A stretch of DNA of 12,794 bases from JASMHC01 sp964453855 (GTDB lineage: Bacteria; Pseudomonadota; Alphaproteobacteria; Rhodobacterales; Rhodobacteraceae): contig CAYVRN010000077.1 in assembly GCA_964453855.1 (NCBI GenBank), positions 1 through 12,794 on the forward strand, in the 5' to 3' direction. Below the pieces are notes generated by a model that was not told the origin of the DNA, searched no databases, and saw nothing but the letters and a program-made list of their open reading frames with translations. Shown piece by piece: positions 1-6,430 of the stretch. The position numbers and the translations under genes were made by a program. Every line of letters begins with the position of its first letter. Within the stretch, counting starts at the first letter, position 1.

Positions 1-54
1 TTCCCAAATCTGGGAGGTTAAAGGAAATGTCCCGCGAGTAACGGCATATCTACA

Positions 55-744
55 GTGCTTAGTAAATCGTATGGGCCAATTATCTACACGATTGTTGTTG
101 TCTCTTTACTACTGATGGTGCGCGTCAAAACACAGATCACAATCGCGATGTTGATCGCCCTGATCGTCGTTTTCTATCCGTTGTCAAAACTATTGGCGCT
201 TGTTCCAGAAGATCAAATCGTCGGTTTCTTTACCGCCCTCAATCACGACCGAGCAGGATCTCTTCTGTTCCGCCTGGTTAATGAAACGATCCTGTTTGAA
301 CGCGTCGTAGAAAGACCCCTTTTCGGTTGGGGCGGCTACGGAAGAAACCTGATATTCTCGGGATACGGCAGAATTCTTACCGTCCCTGACGGAGGTTGGA
401 TCATCGAGCTTGGTCGATATGGACTGGTTGGCTGGGCCTCTCAGAACGGGCTTATGCTGGCCCCAGTTTTCTTGGCCTATTGGAAAAGAAACCAAATCGC
501 CAACGGCGAGCTTTCACCGCATCTGGCGACAATCGCGCTTTTGCTTGCGATTAACGGGCTGGACATGCTGCCGAATGCGACGCTGACAATTCTGACCTTT
601 TTGATATCCGGGGCCGCTTGGGCCAACCTAGAAGGCAGTCCAGTCAAAGTGGCGTCAAAGCCCGAGCATAAACAGCAAACATCATTACGTCCTTCACTGA
701 TTCTGACAGCCAGACCACCACAGAAAAAGCGCACGATCCTGTAG
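55..744 (+). CDS. O-antigen ligase/polymerase-like membrane protein, C-terminal part
   Basis: The 229-residue product resembles the C-terminal half of Wzy/WaaL-like O-antigen ligases, which join polysaccharide units at the inner membrane. Visible are hydrophobic segments at about residues 9-22, 27-49, 131-142 and 157-190, and between the second and third a soluble loop with the family-like pattern FRxxNE (72-77), ERPLFGWGGYGR (86-97) and a following DGGW (112-115). Full-length relatives usually have about 400 residues and ten or more membrane segments, so the N-terminal half is missing. The frame closes upstream with TAA at 19-21, and only a GTG at 55 without a clear ribosome site can open it. 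It may be a 5'-truncated or frameshifted remnant, or the rest may lie outside the window in another frame. Base composition looks more AT-rich than the rest, as is common in polysaccharide genes. Its TAG is one base from the stop of the converging cyclase gene. Family call is fairly sure; intactness is not. Confidence 0.6.
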   Translation: MLSKSYGPIIYTIVVVSLLLMVRVKTQITIAMLIALIVVFYPLSKLLALVPEDQIVGFFTALNHDRAGSLLFRLVNETILFERVVERPLFGWGGYGRNLIFSGYGRILTVPDGGWIIELGRYGLVGWASQNGLMLAPVFLAYWKRNQIANGELSPHLATIALLLAINGLDMLPNATLTILTFLISGAAWANLEGSPVKVASKPEHKQQTSLRPSLILTARPPQKKRTIL

Positions 745-745
745 T

Positions 746-1705
746 CTATGCCGCACAGGTTTGACGGCCGCAGCCGGCAGCTTTTGAGGAATACAGGGCT
801 TTGTCGGCATCCTGAAAAATACGCCCCAACCCATCGCGCGCGTAATTGTCTGACCAGGCTATTCCGACACTTGCCGATATACGCGCACTTCCGGCCGTCA
901 GCTGTAATGGCTTTTTGAGCTGCAAAACGATCCGCTCTCCGATGTCCCGCGCCAGTTCTGGATCGCTAACATCGCGGAGGACCAGTGTGAATTCGTCCCC
1001 ACCATTGCGACAAATCAGATCCCCTTTTCGCGTTTCTTGCCGCAAGATATACGCCGTTTTCTGCAAAAGCTCATCCCCCGCCGCGTGGCCCAGGCCGTCA
1101 TTCACCGCTTTAAAGTGATCCAAATCAATCTGCAGCACCGCGAATGGCTCCGAAGAAGCCAACAGCGGGCCAACCAGTTCATCAAAGCCACGCCGGTTCA
1201 ACAATCCGGTCAAAGGATCAGTGCTGGCGTCCAGCTCGGCAAGACGCTTTGCCCCTTCAAGACGCTGGCTGAGATTGCGGAACTCTTCCAGGGCCATGGT
1301 CTTTGCCTCGGCCAGGTAGAGCATTCCGACGGTCGGGTCAGTCGGGGCAAAATCGGCATTGGTGAGGTTCAGGGTTTTCACTGCTTCAACGGCTGACAGC
1401 CCGAAAGACAGGTTCAGGACAAAATAGTCACCTACCTGCACGCACACCCCTTTAAGCTTCAGATTGGGATGAGAGCGCGGTACGGCCGTGATACTTTGCC
1501 CGATGTGGTCCGACAACGTCTTGACAGTGCACCGCTCGGGCTTGCTGATTTGGAAGCCCCGTGTAAATGCGAAGGGATAGGCCGTGTCTGGCAACAAACG
1601 GCGCACAGTGGGACCGGCGTGTACAATCTGACCACCATCTGACAACACCAGATGCATCGGGCACAGCAGATCGAGCGCCGTGCAGAAAGACGGCAATTCA
1701 TCCAT
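746..1705 (-). CDS. Diguanylate cyclase with HNOBA (PAS-like) N-terminal domain
   Basis: This 319-residue cytosolic protein should make c-di-GMP from two GTP. Residues about 5-130 resemble the HNOBA domain that partners H-NOX domains in soluble guanylate cyclases, ending in the typical helix around MLYLAEAKTMALEEFRNL (128-145) and a coiled-coil-like linker to 160. The GGDEF domain follows: TDPLTGLLNRRGF (162-174), metal-binding DLDHFK (194-199), intact GGDEF at 235-239 and the inhibitory site RKGD (226-229) exactly five residues before it. Both catalysis and product inhibition should therefore work. I chose the ATG at 1705, because it lies downstream of an AGGTGG and overlaps the stop of the H-NOX gene by 8 bases (ATGGATGA), which suggests translational coupling. 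The frame stays open further upstream to 1843, but that part lies inside the H-NOX gene. There is no membrane segment. It probably receives its signal from the H-NOX protein encoded just upstream. Confidence 0.9.
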   Translation of the reverse strand: MDELPSFCTALDLLCPMHLVLSDGGQIVHAGPTVRRLLPDTAYPFAFTRGFQISKPERCTVKTLSDHIGQSITAVPRSHPNLKLKGVCVQVGDYFVLNLSFGLSAVEAVKTLNLTNADFAPTDPTVGMLYLAEAKTMALEEFRNLSQRLEGAKRLAELDASTDPLTGLLNRRGFDELVGPLLASSEPFAVLQIDLDHFKAVNDGLGHAAGDELLQKTAYILRQETRKGDLICRNGGDEFTLVLRDVSDPELARDIGERIVLQLKKPLQLTAGSARISASVGIAWSDNYARDGLGRIFQDADKALYSSKAAGCGRQTCAA

Positions 1706-2294
1706 GGGCCACCTGTCGACCGTCGGACAAATCAAAAGACCGACCACTAGAGAATTCGGCATCGGCAAGGGTGATTTGGATTTCGTCCGTTGTTTGCCCC
1801 GGCAAAAGCTCAAGCAAAACAAGTGCCCCGTAATCATCTGCAAGAGCGCGTAATATCCCCATCATCACAAGGGAAAACCCAGGCAAACCATGGCCCATGC
1901 GCAAGCAATAGAAGCGCGGCTCAATCATACGCACACTTAAACTTGGCAGGGTAATTTCAGGCAAGGCCAAACGGGCCTTATCCGGTAATTCGTCGAGAGA
2001 TTGCAAAAACTCTTCAAAGCTGGCCCCGCCGAAACGCAGCAAGCGGCGCAGCGCCTCCATATGAGGGTGAGAGACCAGATAAGTCCCCAAATCCTCACAC
2101 AGAGTTTCGCGCGACTTCCCCAAGTGGGATTGCAGTTCCTGTAAAACCCTATCCGTAACATCCGGCGGATAATCCAGCATTGCTTCAAAATTGGAATAGC
2201 CCAGACCGGCGCTGTCAGTGACCTGCCGCCAAAGCCCGTCGCCATACATATCGCGGGCAAAACACTGGATCGCTTTGTTAATAAAGCCTTGCAT
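1698..2294 (-). CDS. H-NOX (HNOB) domain protein lacking the heme-ligand histidine
   Basis: The 198-residue protein aligns along its length with H-NOX domains, which usually sense NO or O2 through a histidine-bound heme. The N-terminus MQGFINKAIQ matches the guanylate cyclase beta start MYGFVNHALE, which is why I take the second of two adjacent ATGs (2294; the first is at 2297). The segment FLQSLDELP (96-104) matches the heme-ligand segment FLQNLDALH of soluble guanylate cyclase, but proline 104 replaces the histidine. The downstream YxSxR heme-propionate motif is also not recognisable; the aligned stretch reads MGHGL (133-137). It thus probably does not bind heme in the normal way. It overlaps the HNOBA-GGDEF gene by 8 bases and likely controls that enzyme. 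A perfect 10-bp hairpin sits directly before the start. The MttB-like gene ends about 55 bases upstream on the same strand. Fold assignment is strong; the sensed signal is unknown. Confidence 0.85.
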   Translation of the reverse strand: MQGFINKAIQCFARDMYGDGLWRQVTDSAGLGYSNFEAMLDYPPDVTDRVLQELQSHLGKSRETLCEDLGTYLVSHPHMEALRRLLRFGGASFEEFLQSLDELPDKARLALPEITLPSLSVRMIEPRFYCLRMGHGLPGFSLVMMGILRALADDYGALVLLELLPGQTTDEIQITLADAEFSSGRSFDLSDGRQVAHG

Positions 2295-2297
2295 CAT

Positions 2298-2321
2298 GGT
2301 TCCCTGAATAGTCAGGGAACC
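2298..2321 (-). promoter_or_regulatory. Perfect 10-bp hairpin covering the ribosome site of the H-NOX gene
   Basis: On the minus strand GGTTCCCTGA pairs perfectly with TCAGGGAACC around a four-base loop (CTAT), and the 3' arm runs straight into the ATGATG start of the H-NOX gene. The only Shine-Dalgarno-like sequence, AGGGA, lies within that arm, 6 bases before the preferred ATG. Folding would hide it. No T-run follows the stem, so it does not look like an intrinsic terminator for the preceding MttB-like gene. Possible roles are translational control, a transcript-stabilising end, or a protein operator; the sequence alone does not decide between them. Confidence 0.6.
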
Positions 2322-2350
2322 TTATCCCGCAAAATCTTAATAACTGGTGA

Positions 2351-3910
2351 TCAGAAGTCGGTTGGGGCCCCGCCCTCTTCTTTGCGGCGCGCGACAAAGG
2401 CTTGCAGCTCTTCGCGGATGGCCTCGTCCATGGCCGGTGCTTCGAACTCGTCGATGATCGCTTTATAGACGTTATGCGCACGCTCGGCGGTCCATGTGCC
2501 GCCCGCCGCTTCCCATGCTTCATAATTGCGCCAGTCGCTTAGGAATGGCTGATAGAAGGCCGTCGTATAACGATCTTGTGTGTGCTGGATACCAAAGAAG
2601 TGGCCGTCATTCCCCACAGCGCGAATGGCCTCAACGGCAATATCATCGGGTGTGGTTGCTGTGATCGCAGGTTCAAAATAGCGTTGAATTTGCTGCAAAA
2701 TTTCGCAATCCATCACAAATTTCTCGGGGCTGGCGATCAACCCGCCCTCAAGCCAACCGGCGGCGTGATAGACCAGATTGGTCCCCGATTGAACCGAGGC
2801 CCAAAGACTGTTCGAGGTTTCCCACATGGACTGCCCGTCTGGCACATTGGCGGCGCACACACCGCTTGATCGCATCGGAAGATTATAGAACCGCGCCATC
2901 TGGCCGGTCATCTGCGTGGCGCGCATATATTCCGGCGTACCAAACGCAGGCGCGCCCGATTTCATATCAACGTTCGACGTGAACGTTCCGATGGCACAGG
3001 CCGCACCCGGCCGAATATATTGCGCCAGGGCCACAGCAATCAGCCCCTCGGCCAGAGATTGCGCAACTGCACCCGCCATCGTGACCGGCGCCATGGCCCC
3101 TGCCAAGGTAAAGGGTGTCACGATCAGACCCTGATTGCGCCGAGCCATGCGCATCCATCCGTCTAGCATCGGCTCGTCGTGTTTCAACGGCGAGGTCGAG
3201 TTGATGTTCGTGTACAGCTTCGGGTCGGCCTCGAATTCCTCGTGGCTATGACCACCGGCGATCCGGACCATCTCCATGACGTCTTCAACGCGCTCTTTGC
3301 CCAGACTGTAGGTGTGAACCACCTTATCCGAGAGGGTCAGCTTGTCATAAAGCACGTCCAGATGGCGGATCGAGGCGTGAATGTCCTGCGGCTCTACCGG
3401 ATAGCCACCGATAAAGTGGATGCAGTTAAAGTATTGGCTCAGCTTGATAAAATCCTTGCACATCTCGCGTGTGCCGGTCTTCTTGCCGCCCGAATTGATC
3501 GTCCAGTAGCTGGGCGGAGAGCTAACGTTGCCAAACAGGATATTGTTGCCACCAACCGGCAACTGACGGTCAGGATTACGAGGGGTCAATGTCCACTGAG
3601 ACGGCGCTTTGGCAATCATCTCCATAATAAACTCACGGCTGACGCGCACGTTTTCACCGTTGATTGTCGCCCCCGCCTCGCGGAAGATTTCAAGCGCTTC
3701 GGCGTTTAGGATTTCGATGCCGATCTCTTCCAGAATTTGCATCGCGCCATTGTGGATCGCCTGAATCCCCTCTTCGTTCAGGGGTTCGGTCGGTCTGTCG
3801 GTATTAACCGGAATGCGCCATGGCATCTGGCTGATCGCCGCAGATCCCCGTCTGCCCGCGTTGCCCGAGCGACCGCCACCGCGTCTGCGTTTTTGACCTT
3901 GATCCGACAT
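2351..3910 (-). CDS. MttB-family (trimethylamine methyltransferase-like, COG5598) protein, non-pyrrolysine type
   Basis: The 519-residue protein belongs to the MttB superfamily, TIM-barrel enzymes that move a methyl group from methylamines or betaines to a corrinoid protein. It opens with an Arg/Gly-rich, probably disordered stretch (about 7-23), followed by MPWRIPVNTDRPTEPL, which I recall as common in the alphaproteobacterial subgroup. The barrel core follows, including TSNVDMKSGAP (311-321) and SGVCAANVPDGQS (349-361), close to where true MttB carries pyrrolysine. There is no in-frame TAG, so it is a non-pyrrolysine member; a characterised one acts on glycine betaine, but the substrate here cannot be read. 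I chose ATG 3910 because GGAG stands 6 bases before it; a TTG at 3922 extends the frame but lacks such support. No corrinoid protein or methyltransferase partner is encoded nearby. The H-NOX and cyclase genes follow on the same strand. Confidence 0.85.
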   Translation of the reverse strand: MSDQGQKRRRGGGRSGNAGRRGSAAISQMPWRIPVNTDRPTEPLNEEGIQAIHNGAMQILEEIGIEILNAEALEIFREAGATINGENVRVSREFIMEMIAKAPSQWTLTPRNPDRQLPVGGNNILFGNVSSPPSYWTINSGGKKTGTREMCKDFIKLSQYFNCIHFIGGYPVEPQDIHASIRHLDVLYDKLTLSDKVVHTYSLGKERVEDVMEMVRIAGGHSHEEFEADPKLYTNINSTSPLKHDEPMLDGWMRMARRNQGLIVTPFTLAGAMAPVTMAGAVAQSLAEGLIAVALAQYIRPGAACAIGTFTSNVDMKSGAPAFGTPEYMRATQMTGQMARFYNLPMRSSGVCAANVPDGQSMWETSNSLWASVQSGTNLVYHAAGWLEGGLIASPEKFVMDCEILQQIQRYFEPAITATTPDDIAVEAIRAVGNDGHFFGIQHTQDRYTTAFYQPFLSDWRNYEAWEAAGGTWTAERAHNVYKAIIDEFEAPAMDEAIREELQAFVARRKEEGGAPTDF

Positions 3911-4012
3911 GTCCGACTCCAATTTTACGTTGGCTCAGAAAACATGTGAAAAAAGCGACACACTTGGTGGTTTGCGACGCTTCCTGTCGTAATTCTTGGG
4001 GGAAGCGGCGTT
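3911..4012 (-). other. Intergenic spacer before the MttB-like gene
   Basis: This 102-base gap lies between the end of the HAD phosphatase gene and the start of the MttB-like gene, both read leftward. It contains the GGAG ribosome site near 3917-3920, a T6 run on the minus strand at about 3949-3954, and a loose inverted repeat (CGCTTCC at 3979-3985 with GGAAGCG at 4001-4007). I could not define a convincing promoter or terminator. A promoter for the MttB-like gene is expected here from the gene order. Confidence 0.35.
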
Positions 4013-4711
4013 TTAGGACCCTGCCCCATCCAGCCATGACAGAATGTGCCCGATGTCGGGAAGCACGACATCGGCTTCAGGGGCCAGCACATCAGCCCCG
4101 GCCAAGCCTGTCAGGACCGCAATACATTGAAAACCGGCCGCGCGCCCTGCCCGCATATCGTGCAGGCTGTCGCCAACCATGACCACCTGTGCGGGATCAA
4201 GATCGCACTGGTCGCAAAAGGCTAGCATCTGCCCCGGCGCTGGCTTGCCACCATAGCCGCTGTCGCTGCCTACCACGAAATCAAACTGATCAAGCACTCC
4301 AACGGCGTTCAAATGCGCCCGCGCAGGGGCTTCTGCGTCATTGGTGGCGACCCCCAGCTTCAATCCCTTGGTCTTTAAAGCACCCAAGAACGGGGCAAGC
4401 GGAACAGCTTCGGCCATGGGGGCGGCTTCGGCCTCTTGATTGATGATGTCCAAGATTTCGTGGGCAGAGTATTCCGGAAACTGTGGGATCAAAACATCCG
4501 CAATCTCGGCAGGCGTTCCAGCGATGACAATGCTCGAGGGAGAAAACTCGCCACTCTGAAAGTCGAATCCCACGGCTTGACCCACCAAGGTCGCCCGGTG
4601 CTGATCCCCTTTGCAAACCCGTGACAGAAACGATTTGGCCCAAGGCGACCAAGTGGCGCGGAAATCAAACAGAGTTCCGTCTTTGTCGAACAATATTCCC
4701 TGAATAGTCAT
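4013..4711 (-). CDS. HAD-superfamily hydrolase, phosphoglycolate phosphatase-like
   Basis: This 232-residue soluble protein is a haloacid dehalogenase-type phosphatase that uses an aspartyl-phosphate intermediate and Mg2+. All four motifs are visible: FDKDGTLFD with nucleophile D9 and acid D11, VATND with T123, the lysine of GGKPAPGQ (K156), and MVGDSLHDM with D181 and D185. The helical insert between motifs I and II fits the Gph-like C1-cap class, which acts on small phosphate esters such as phosphoglycolate; the exact substrate cannot be inferred. The ATG at 4711 follows an AAGGC about 9 bases upstream. It lies 12 bases after the DUF3572 gene on the same strand, so the two probably share a transcript. 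The first codons contain a 15-base stretch identical to part of the hairpin upstream of the H-NOX gene. Confidence 0.88.
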   Translation of the reverse strand: MTIQGILFDKDGTLFDFRATWSPWAKSFLSRVCKGDQHRATLVGQAVGFDFQSGEFSPSSIVIAGTPAEIADVLIPQFPEYSAHEILDIINQEAEAAPMAEAVPLAPFLGALKTKGLKLGVATNDAEAPARAHLNAVGVLDQFDFVVGSDSGYGGKPAPGQMLAFCDQCDLDPAQVVMVGDSLHDMRAGRAAGFQCIAVLTGLAGADVLAPEADVVLPDIGHILSWLDGAGS

Positions 4712-4723
4712 CCCAGTTGCCTT

Positions 4724-5008
4724 TTATGTCCAGTTCACCTGCTCTCCATCCGGCAACGCCTGCCGTGCTGGAAAGACCTGATCATAGGCAATCCGGTTTG
4801 CATCACAAAACCGCACAACCCATTGATCGTCCATCAAAATAAAATCCAGAACCGAGCCCAGAAATGCCGGATCACCGGCCCCAGTGCGCAGGTCTTCGGC
4901 GGAAACACCGCTGCTTCCCATGAAGATTTGCAGCAGCTCTTCGTCGGCCACCAGAAAGCCCAGCGCCTTAAGCGCTAATGCCTCGGCCTGATCCTGCGAG
5001 AATGACAT
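4724..5008 (-). CDS. DUF3572 family protein
   Basis: The 94-residue product (starting MSFSQDQAEALALKALGFL) matches the small DUF3572 family of alphaproteobacteria, whose function is unknown. It is acidic and helical, with no signal peptide or membrane segment; a recognisable core is LRTGAGDPAFLGSVLDF near the centre. The ATG at 5008 is chosen because GAGGTGG stands 4 bases before it; an in-frame ATG at 5032 has no ribosome site. It is divergent from the PleD-like cyclase gene, an arrangement I recall from related genomes, and precedes the HAD gene by 12 bases. A role linked to cell cycle or c-di-GMP is only suggested by that neighbourhood. Confidence 0.8.
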   Translation of the reverse strand: MSFSQDQAEALALKALGFLVADEELLQIFMGSSGVSAEDLRTGAGDPAFLGSVLDFILMDDQWVVRFCDANRIAYDQVFPARQALPDGEQVNWT

Positions 5009-5089
5009 TTTCCACCTCTGAAAAGGATTCATTAATCAAGTTTCACCATTACTACTCTCAGCCGACGTCACAAGAGCAGAGGACCAGAA
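5009..5089. promoter_or_regulatory. Divergent promoter region between DUF3572 and the PleD-like gene
   Basis: This 81-base region separates two divergent genes and must hold the start signals of at least one of them. On the plus strand AGAGGA at 5079-5084 serves as ribosome site, with the ATG at 5090. On the minus strand GAGGTGG at about 5013-5019 serves the DUF3572 gene. The AT-rich centre (5025-5060) could hold -10 elements, but I could not assign -35/-10 boxes with confidence. Confidence 0.4.
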
Positions 5090-6430
5090 ATGCCGGCAAC
5101 GATCCTGATTGTCGATGCAATCGCTACCAACCGTATTCTGCTAAAGGTTAAACTGAACATGGCGTACCACCATGTTCTGGCTGCGGAAACGGCAACCGAT
5201 GCCTTGGCCAATCTGCGGCTATACAGGCCCCAGATTGTTGTAGTGGGCGTCGGGGCTGAAAAACTGATCCCCACCATCCGGTCGGACCCTGCGGGGCTGG
5301 ACGTGCCGATCATTGCAGTGGGCAGTGACGCGTTAAAGGCACGCACCATCGGACTGCTGCGCGCTGGCGCCGATGAGGTTTTGCCGACTCCGGTAGATGA
5401 ACAAACCCTGCTCACCCATGTTCGCCGCCTGTTGCGTCGTCGCGACCAGTTGCACGAAGACGCCCGATACCGCGGTCAGACAGCCCTTTGGGGGATGAGT
5501 GAAAGTAGCCCCGGGTTCACATCGCCCTACAGCGTTGCGTTTGTAGTAAATCCAGCACCTGATCCGGAATGGCTGGGGGTGCTGTCCAGCCCGAAGTTCC
5601 AGCTGACGCGGATTTCCGGCTTTCATCAGGTCGCACTGCGTCAGATCACCCCCGAAGCCATTGTGCTCCCCTTTCAGGGCGACGTGACGCGACAGGCGCT
5701 GACAGTGCTGCAATCGGTGCCAGACACCAAACGGATGGTAAAACTGGTCACGGCCAGCGACATTGCGGACGAAGACAGGCTTGCTTGCATTGATCTGGGC
5801 GCAGACGCTGTTCTTGACGCCGCCCAATCGACCGAGGACGTAGGATATCGGCTAGAGCGCCTGATATTGGTGAAACGCCGACTTGACCGATTTGAAAAGC
5901 ACCTGCTGAAAAACTATCAGGATGCCCTGACCGATCCGTTAACAGGCCTACCCAACCGCCGCAGCGCAATGTGGCAGCTTGAACAAATTGCCGCGCAAAA
6001 ACAGCCCTATGCGCTGATGCTTCTGGATGTGGATCACTTCAAATCCGTCAACGACACATTCGGTCATATAGGCGGGGACACTGCCCTGATCGCGCTGGCA
6101 CATGCGCTTAAACGCAATCTGCGGGCACAGGACATCTGCGCCCGTATTGGCGGGGATGAACTTTTGATCCTGCTCCCCGACACAGACCAGACAACCGCGC
6201 AGGACATTGCGGATCGCCTGTGCCAGATCACAGCCCAGCTGGACATTCCCATGCCGGATCACCGCATACACCAACTGTCAATCTCGGCAGGCTTAGCCGC
6301 GTTTCAGCCCTGTGATGGGCCCATATCGTACGAGGCACAAATCTCGGCTGCCGATCTCGCGCTATACGCAGCCAAACGGGGCGGTCGAAACCGCTGCGTC
6401 ATCAGCCAGCCAGTGCCATTGGCAACCTAG
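5090..6430 (+). CDS. PleD-like diguanylate cyclase with degenerate receiver domains
   Basis: The 446-residue protein has the PleD layout: receiver 1 (about 4-118), receiver-like domain 2 (about 146-262) and GGDEF (about 275-440). It should make c-di-GMP. The catalytic part looks intact: TDPLTGLPNRR (281-291), DVDHFK (313-318), GGDEL at 354-358 (the last Phe is Leu, usually tolerated) and the inhibitory site RAQD (345-348) five residues earlier. Receiver 1 is degenerate: the phospho-acceptor position in IVVVG is glycine 53 instead of aspartate, the acidic pair reads DA, and the switch lysine in VLPTPVD is threonine 100. Receiver 2 also lacks an acceptor pattern. Phosphorylation, which activates Caulobacter PleD, is therefore unlikely; dimerisation or protein binding may take its place. 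The start has AGAGGA 5 bases upstream. It is divergent from the DUF3572 gene and ends with a TAG overlapping the stop of the opposing gene. Confidence 0.88.
   Translation: MPATILIVDAIATNRILLKVKLNMAYHHVLAAETATDALANLRLYRPQIVVVGVGAEKLIPTIRSDPAGLDVPIIAVGSDALKARTIGLLRAGADEVLPTPVDEQTLLTHVRRLLRRRDQLHEDARYRGQTALWGMSESSPGFTSPYSVAFVVNPAPDPEWLGVLSSPKFQLTRISGFHQVALRQITPEAIVLPFQGDVTRQALTVLQSVPDTKRMVKLVTASDIADEDRLACIDLGADAVLDAAQSTEDVGYRLERLILVKRRLDRFEKHLLKNYQDALTDPLTGLPNRRSAMWQLEQIAAQKQPYALMLLDVDHFKSVNDTFGHIGGDTALIALAHALKRNLRAQDICARIGGDELLILLPDTDQTTAQDIADRLCQITAQLDIPMPDHRIHQLSISAGLAAFQPCDGPISYEAQISAADLALYAAKRGGRNRCVISQPVPLAT

Noticed and set aside
1706..1843. N-terminal extension of the GGDEF protein up to 1843
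   Set aside because: It lies inside the H-NOX gene in another frame and lacks family similarity; ATG 1705 has a ribosome site and coupled overlap.
2298..2321. Intrinsic terminator for the MttB-like gene
   Set aside because: The stem is good, but it is followed directly by ATGATG and has no T-run.
3179..3709. 176-codon plus-strand open frame opposite the MttB-like gene
   Set aside because: Shadow of a well-supported full-length enzyme gene; no recognisable features.
5333..5827. 164-codon minus-strand open frame within the PleD-like gene
   Set aside because: Shadow of the receiver-domain coding region; no motif or ribosome site.
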